DNA of 64,000 nucleotides from Allolobophora icterica. Taxonomy: Eukaryota > Annelida > Clitellata > Crassiclitellata > Lumbricidae. The stretch covers positions 6,567,122 through 6,631,121 of the forward strand of contig OY744605.1 in assembly GCA_963556255.1 (NCBI GenBank), in the 5' to 3' direction. The position numbers and the translations under genes were made by a program. This document shows, piece after piece, positions 13,001 to 19,000 of this stretch (its first letter is position 1; the number at the start of each line of letters is the position of its first letter). The notes under the pieces are model-generated. The model was not told the origin of the DNA. It was given only the letters and a program-made list of their open reading frames with translations, and made no database searches.

Positions 13001-16000
13001 CTACCTCATCTGTCACAGGTCTTGGGCGACCTTCTTCCATGTTGGTAAACGGTACTCGATTGCCTTCGTTTCGCTGATGCGCCACGATGTCACCACTCGT
13101 TTTCTGCACTACGGCGTCACCCCGCAGTTTCAGGCCTGTCTCAATGTCTCTTGGCCTATCACAAGCCTGTCTCGACTGTACAGGTTGCCTGCCCCGTACG
13201 CTACTAGGTACTTGAACCTGCACAAGGTTCCCCGATCTATTGTCGAACGTTCTCTCATGTATTATACGCGGAACTCTATTGTCGTCGAGTGGTTTGGACC
13301 TGTCAAACCTACTCTCACCAACGGTCTCTCGCCAGTGTGTGAATGTCTCGTTATTCACATCGTTCCGTACTACCTCAGTAGTCTTTGGAACGGTTATCAA
13401 CCATCCGTTATCCTCATGGAAACCTCTTTCACGCCCACTGCGGGTTCCAGCTTCCGTTTCAAATGCACTGGTTTCGTCAGGTGCACCCGTTTCATCAAGC
13501 AACCTTCGTTTGCTTTTCCGTTTACGTAACTTTGGACGCGCGCCTCCGTGCTCACTATGGGGCACTTCATCCGACTCGTCCTCGGTATCTTCCTGACCTT
13601 GCCTGGTTCTGTGACAAGAAAACGTTAGGACCCCACTTCTGGTACCAGTTTGTGACGTTCGTCGCTCGAGATCAACTAACCCTTCATCAGACGTGGTACC
13701 AATTTGTGTCGGTCTTACCCGAGACGCTGCTTCGTCGTCGGGCTGGGTTCGGCTCCAGCCAACCGACCTTCTGGAGTCGCCCGGGTCACTATCCTGTCTA
13801 CTTCTGCTGTAGACGAGCGGTTCCCTGTCTCCGCTCTCAGTGCCCATTTCTCCAAGAGGAGGTCCCGAGGGTATCGCTTGTTTGCGAACAGTGTCGCTGT
13901 CAAGCTCCATCTCACTTTCGGACTCTGCCACTGCCGCGGTCGCCGGGTGGGCAACGTCCTCGTCCTCAGGATGGCCGTCCTTTAGAACAGGGTTCGCTCT
14001 CTTGCCGGCAGGAGTCCTCAGCTTCCTGTGAGATCTCTTAGTCAAAGACTTCCTCTTTTTCTCCGCCTTAACCGAACCCTCACGTACCATTCTGCATCTC
14101 ATGACTCTCGAGTTATCGTCAATAGGGGAAAACCCTGAACGTTCTCCTGTCCGAGAGGACAAGGTGTACATCTGACGAGTCGTCACGTCGTGCCGTCTCA
14201 AACACGCGAACATCTTGCGATAATATATACACGTGTAATATTAACGCGGTATACTGGTCTCACGACACTCTCTTCTGCTAGGACAGGTTCTAGGTCTAAA
14301 ACCTCCCTAACCGCACGCAGAACTGTGTTCCGACCGGCGCACGAGGTGGGCCCTACTTCGTCTTCGGTCAGTTCTCGGAACTACGTGTTTCGATCACCAA
14401 GTTATTTGCTCTGAATAACGATTGGTTTGAATACAAGATTTTTCTGACTCTATCGTTTTCCTGGTCTTACCGCACTGTAATCAGTTGTCGGGCGGTCTTT
14501 TCCCGTACTGCGGTCTTTCGGTAACAGTGGTCTTTCCCAGTAACTATTTTTAGTTACCGGGCGATGGAGCCCCTCCAACGCTCCACCGGCGTGTCAGCCA
14601 TCCAAGTGTCACAATCCAAATGTAACGCCGACCCCGTAAGGTTACCAGAATGTCCTGAATTTTGTTCCCAAGAATTTCCGAATTTTGGTTCCCTAACGAG
14701 GGTCACGCTTACTCCCACAGGTAACCGGACAAGCTCCAATCGCGGAGTTCTTCAAACCCCAAGAGGGAATTTCCTGCCTGTCGCCAAATTTACCCTTATT
14801 ATCGTTTTTGTACTAAATTGGTTTTTTCAGGTATCCCGACGGTCACTTCACCGAGTGCCGAAGTCGCGTAAAACTCTCCCAGCCGAGGACGCCGAAGTCG
14901 CGTAAAATTCTCCCGGCCGAGTACGCCGAAAGTGCGTAGAACTTCCCTTGTGTCGAGTACGCCGAAATCGCGTAAAACTCTTCTCAGTGGATAAAACCAA
15001 ACACTGTCGGATCTTGGAGTTCTTCAAACTCCAAGAGGGATTTCCTTGCCCGACGCCAAATTTACTCTTGGTTTCAAGGATTTCAGAATTCCAGAAAATG
15101 GCTACCTTAAGAAGGTCACCTCTACTCTCATGGGTTACCGGACAAGCTCCGATCGCGGAGTTCTTCAAAACCCAAGAGGGACTTTCCTGCCCGTCGCCAA
15201 ATTCACCCTGGTTTTCGATCTCACACTGAATTGGTTTTCCTGTGTATCAACGGTATCCTTCCCCGAGTATTACTCAGCCGTAGATTTCCCACGATCGGGA
15301 TCTAGCCCGCTTCGCGATCAACTGAGGGATCGGCGCTGTCGGCCCGTCTCCCAACAGTGAACTTCTTTAGCTGTACTCGGATCGCCTGATTATATTATTC
15401 GGACGCCCCTTTCGTCCGTAAATATATTTGTACTAACCAGAAACTCGAACTCTGACTCTGTCGTAACCAAAATCACTCGCCTACCACACTGAGTGCAGTA
15501 TATTTAAATCGGTAACTGAATCGCTAACCAACAACGCTGTTTGACAGTATTGCTATGTATGAAGAGTCGAACCAACTCTTCACGTATAAAGCAGCACACC
15601 GTGAGGCAGGCTCTATGCATCCCGAATTAACGCGTCTGCTCGCTATGCGCTGGCCTTACACCGTCGATCGGGCTTCCCTACCACGGTCGTTGCTGGACAG
15701 TCGCCTATTGAAATTAAATAAAAATTAAATGATCGATGCTGGGTCTTCGCATGTAAAATTAAGAGAAACGATGCTGTTCCCTTCGCATGTAAACTTAAAG
15801 AAAACGATGCTATTCGCATAAAATAAATCCTCCTACTCACGCACTGCGGCCTTGACCGCCACAGTGGTAGTGGTAGTTATGGTAGTGGTGGTAATGATGG
15901 TAGCAGTGGTGCATTGGTGATTAATTGCAGTGGTGTTAATGGCAATCGTGGTGGAGGCAGTTGAGGTTTTGGTGCTTGTAGGTTACATGAAGGGCAAATT

Positions 16001-19000
16001 TAACTGTGGTCGTTGAAAACAAGAAAGAACTGTAGTAAGATGTTTTGTTCCGACGTGGGTCACATGACGAATGATATTGTGTGTGTGTGGTCATGTTTCA
16101 GGTTCTTCAGGAGGCCGTCATCCGTGAGCAGAACATCATTCTGCAGACGAGCAATGCTCTGAGCAAGTGTTGCCATAGCAACTCGGCATTTGCCGGATCC
16201 GTTGAAGCGCTTGAATGCCATCGTCTTCTTCTCATTTCCAGTTAGTTAAACTTAGCACCTAATCGCCTGTGTGTGTGAATTTGTCTCTGTCTGTGTGTCT
16301 GCCTGTCTGTGTGTTTTTCTGTCTGTCTGTGTGTTTGTCTGTCTGTCTGTGTGTTTGTCTGTCTGTGTGTCTGTCTGTTCTAGAATTGTGTTTGTTTCTT
16401 TTTGTTAGTGTCTGTTTTTGTCTGTCTCTGTTTGCTGTCTCTGTCTTTCTGTCTCTATATCTGTTTGTATTGCCTGTGTTTATCAGTGTCTTTGTGTCTG
16501 TCTCTCTGTTGTGTCTGCCTCTATCTGTGTGTCTGTCTTTTTCTGCATCTGTTTTGAGCATCTCTGTGTGTGTCTCTTTCTCTGTCTGTCTGTCTGTCTC
16601 TCTCTCTCTGTGCTTCTGTTTCTAAATGTTCTCAGTTAGGGTTAAGGCTTGTTCACAGTCCCTCCTTTACAACCATCTCATATTGGGATTCTAACTGACA
16701 CACTGTGCTTTACAAGAGAGGCGCTGAACCAGTCAGCTGATCATATTTAAATCGTGCTTCTTGACTGTTCAGCTAAGAAGAAGGAGACTTACCAGAGGGC
16801 GATCCACGCACTGAAAGTCGGCGGATCATCCGAAGGATCGACGAATGGGGTTGCGGTCACGGGGAAGTTCACCGTGAGCAACGTTTCGATGCCCTTCAAG
16901 CAGGACTTCATATCAAAGCTGACTGTTGGAGAACGTATGTAGCTTATTCATTATTCATTTTTAAAAATTTGTATTTATTAGTTTGTATTTATTTGGTATT
17001 TATTTATTTGGTATTTGTTTTGTTATTTATTTACGTATTTGGTATTTGTTTATTTATTGGCTTATTATTAAGTTTTATTTTGTTATTTATTTGGTATTTG
17101 TTTATTGTTTTGTTATTTATTTTCTTATTTGATATTTGTTTATTTATTGGCTTATTATTAAATTTGTTTTGTTATTTATTTATTTGGTATTTGTTTATTA
17201 TTTGTCTTGTTATTTATTTACTTATTTGGCGTTTATATATTTACTTATTTGGTATTTGTTTATTTATTGGCTTATTATTAAATTTTATTTCGTTATTTTA
17301 TTATTTGGTATTTGTTTATTATTTGTTTTGTTATTTTGCTTTGGTGCACTATGGTTTGATGCTTTGTGCATTAGACACCAGCACTTTAGAAGTTGTAAAT
17401 TACAATTGCAGATTTATTTTGCATTTTAGCGAGTGTTGTACATCACTTTATTGTGATGATTCGCTGTGGAAGGACTGTTCACTTTTCTCCGGTTGTCTCG
17501 ACTCAGGACGCGGTCCGTGGCTTCCTCGAGATCTCTGGGCCGTTCCATTTCAACGACATCGACCAAAACTTTGAACTGGAGATTGAAGTGTATGGTTTGG
17601 TAAGTACATTTGTTTTGCTTACCTTTAACCTTACTTTGGTACCTTCATATATGTCATATTTACCTTCATGGGATCTTGCTTTTTACATGCACTTTCATTG
17701 CCCTTACCTTTGCTGTTATAAAGTAACATGTTAACTGCACGTTAAAGTAACATAGATAACATATGGACAGGGATATCAATATGTTATTATTAATAATAAT
17801 AATATTCCTGTTTATTGACAAGCTTACTGACAAACTGCAGTAAGTAACATTGAAACATATGACAGTACAATAATCAAGATCGTATTGAACACAGGTCTGG
17901 CGTCCGCTTATTTTACAGGTGCCCCCTATGGAGTGGAAGGCTGAGTCGACCTATAGGAAACTTACGGGTTTCAAGCCGGTCTTTCAAAATCTTATGTTCT
18001 TCGAGCAAGAGTGTTGCCATTCATTTATCCCCCTCCCCAACATGACGTGTGTTAACTTTTAACTTTCTGTTACCCTTTATCTTTACCGTTGTGGTACTTT
18101 ACCGTGTTTAAGAAACATATGTTATATTTGTGACTGATGTATTTCAGAGTGTCGCAAGAGATGTCGGTACACCAAAAAAGAAGAAACTTCTGACGCCCAA
18201 GAAGAAACTGTTGGGGGCAAAATCTCTAGCTGGCCATGCTGAGCTCAGCGTACCCTCGTTCTTCCGAGCCTCCAACTTCCAGCTCATGGGGTTGATTACG
18301 ATAACGATGCCAATGGTTAACCGGAATCAGTTCTCACTTGAAAAGGTCTTTGAAACTTCTGCTCAATTTATCTAGTTACATGAGAGTCAGGAAAAGGTAC
18401 AGTAAAATGAATAGCAGTCCCTTAAGCTAGCCCTCAGGCAGCCATGAGTATGAAGTTGTAGTGACTTCATTTTCTTAGCCTCGGCATATGATGGCAGGTG
18501 GCCAGTCCTCCCCACTTATAGCTGAGTTGGTTCGTGGATGCAGGTGGGGCAGGAATCTCGAACCAAATTTCTGCCCTGGAGTAGATTTGAACCCCGACCT
18601 TCATTTGACAGTCCAGCACTGTAACCACTACACTATCGAGCACCCTAAGGTACAATAAGGATATGATAAATCAGGGATAAGGGTAAACAAAGGGTGAGGT
18701 AAAATTCACGATCAGGTAGAGTAAGGAGAAGGTAGTTCAGTGTGAGATAAAGTAACAATATTATGAATTCCATGTGTCTTGTGACGTTCAGAAGTTGTTG
18801 ACATTTGTTAAATATGTTACTTTCACATGTCATCTTCATCTTCGACGTTCCTTATGGACGTGTTCTCCATCTCTCTTTCACGTGTTTTTAGCGTGCTATG
18901 TTCCTTTAACAGGTCATTAATTGCTATTTATTAATGACCTGTTTGGAGTGAACGGCAAGGTAAGTTAATAATTCCGCAAAAGCTTGAAGACCATTTTGTT

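Larger units (their letters stand above)
3638..15863 (-). mobile_element. Ty3/gypsy LTR retrotransposon in an anillin intron
   Basis: This 12,226-bp element is bounded by 2,213-bp direct repeats beginning TGTG and ending CACA, with matching 4-bp flanks. It lies on the - strand, antisense to anillin. In element order it has the 5' LTR, a tRNA-Leu-type primer site, ORF1 (beginning inside the LTR), gag-pol in the order capsid, zinc knuckle, protease, RT, RNase H, integrase, then a repeat-rich 1.2 kb region, a polypurine tract and the 3' LTR. That pol order is the ordinary Ty3/gypsy one. No env-like frame was found. Every translated stretch compared between the two LTRs is identical, which implies a recent insertion. 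Capsid is broken (see 11764-11890), so this copy is probably not autonomous as it stands. Confidence 0.95.

Noticed and set aside
12912..14041. Frames of 100-218 codons on the + strand inside the gypsy element
   Set aside because: They are antisense to ORF1. The LTR part is duplicated at 3384-4028, and no retroelement or host domain is readable.
3149..16101. Anillin copy as a processed pseudogene or fused retrogene
   Set aside because: The exons are separated by introns with matching phases and GT/AG borders, so it is the native gene.
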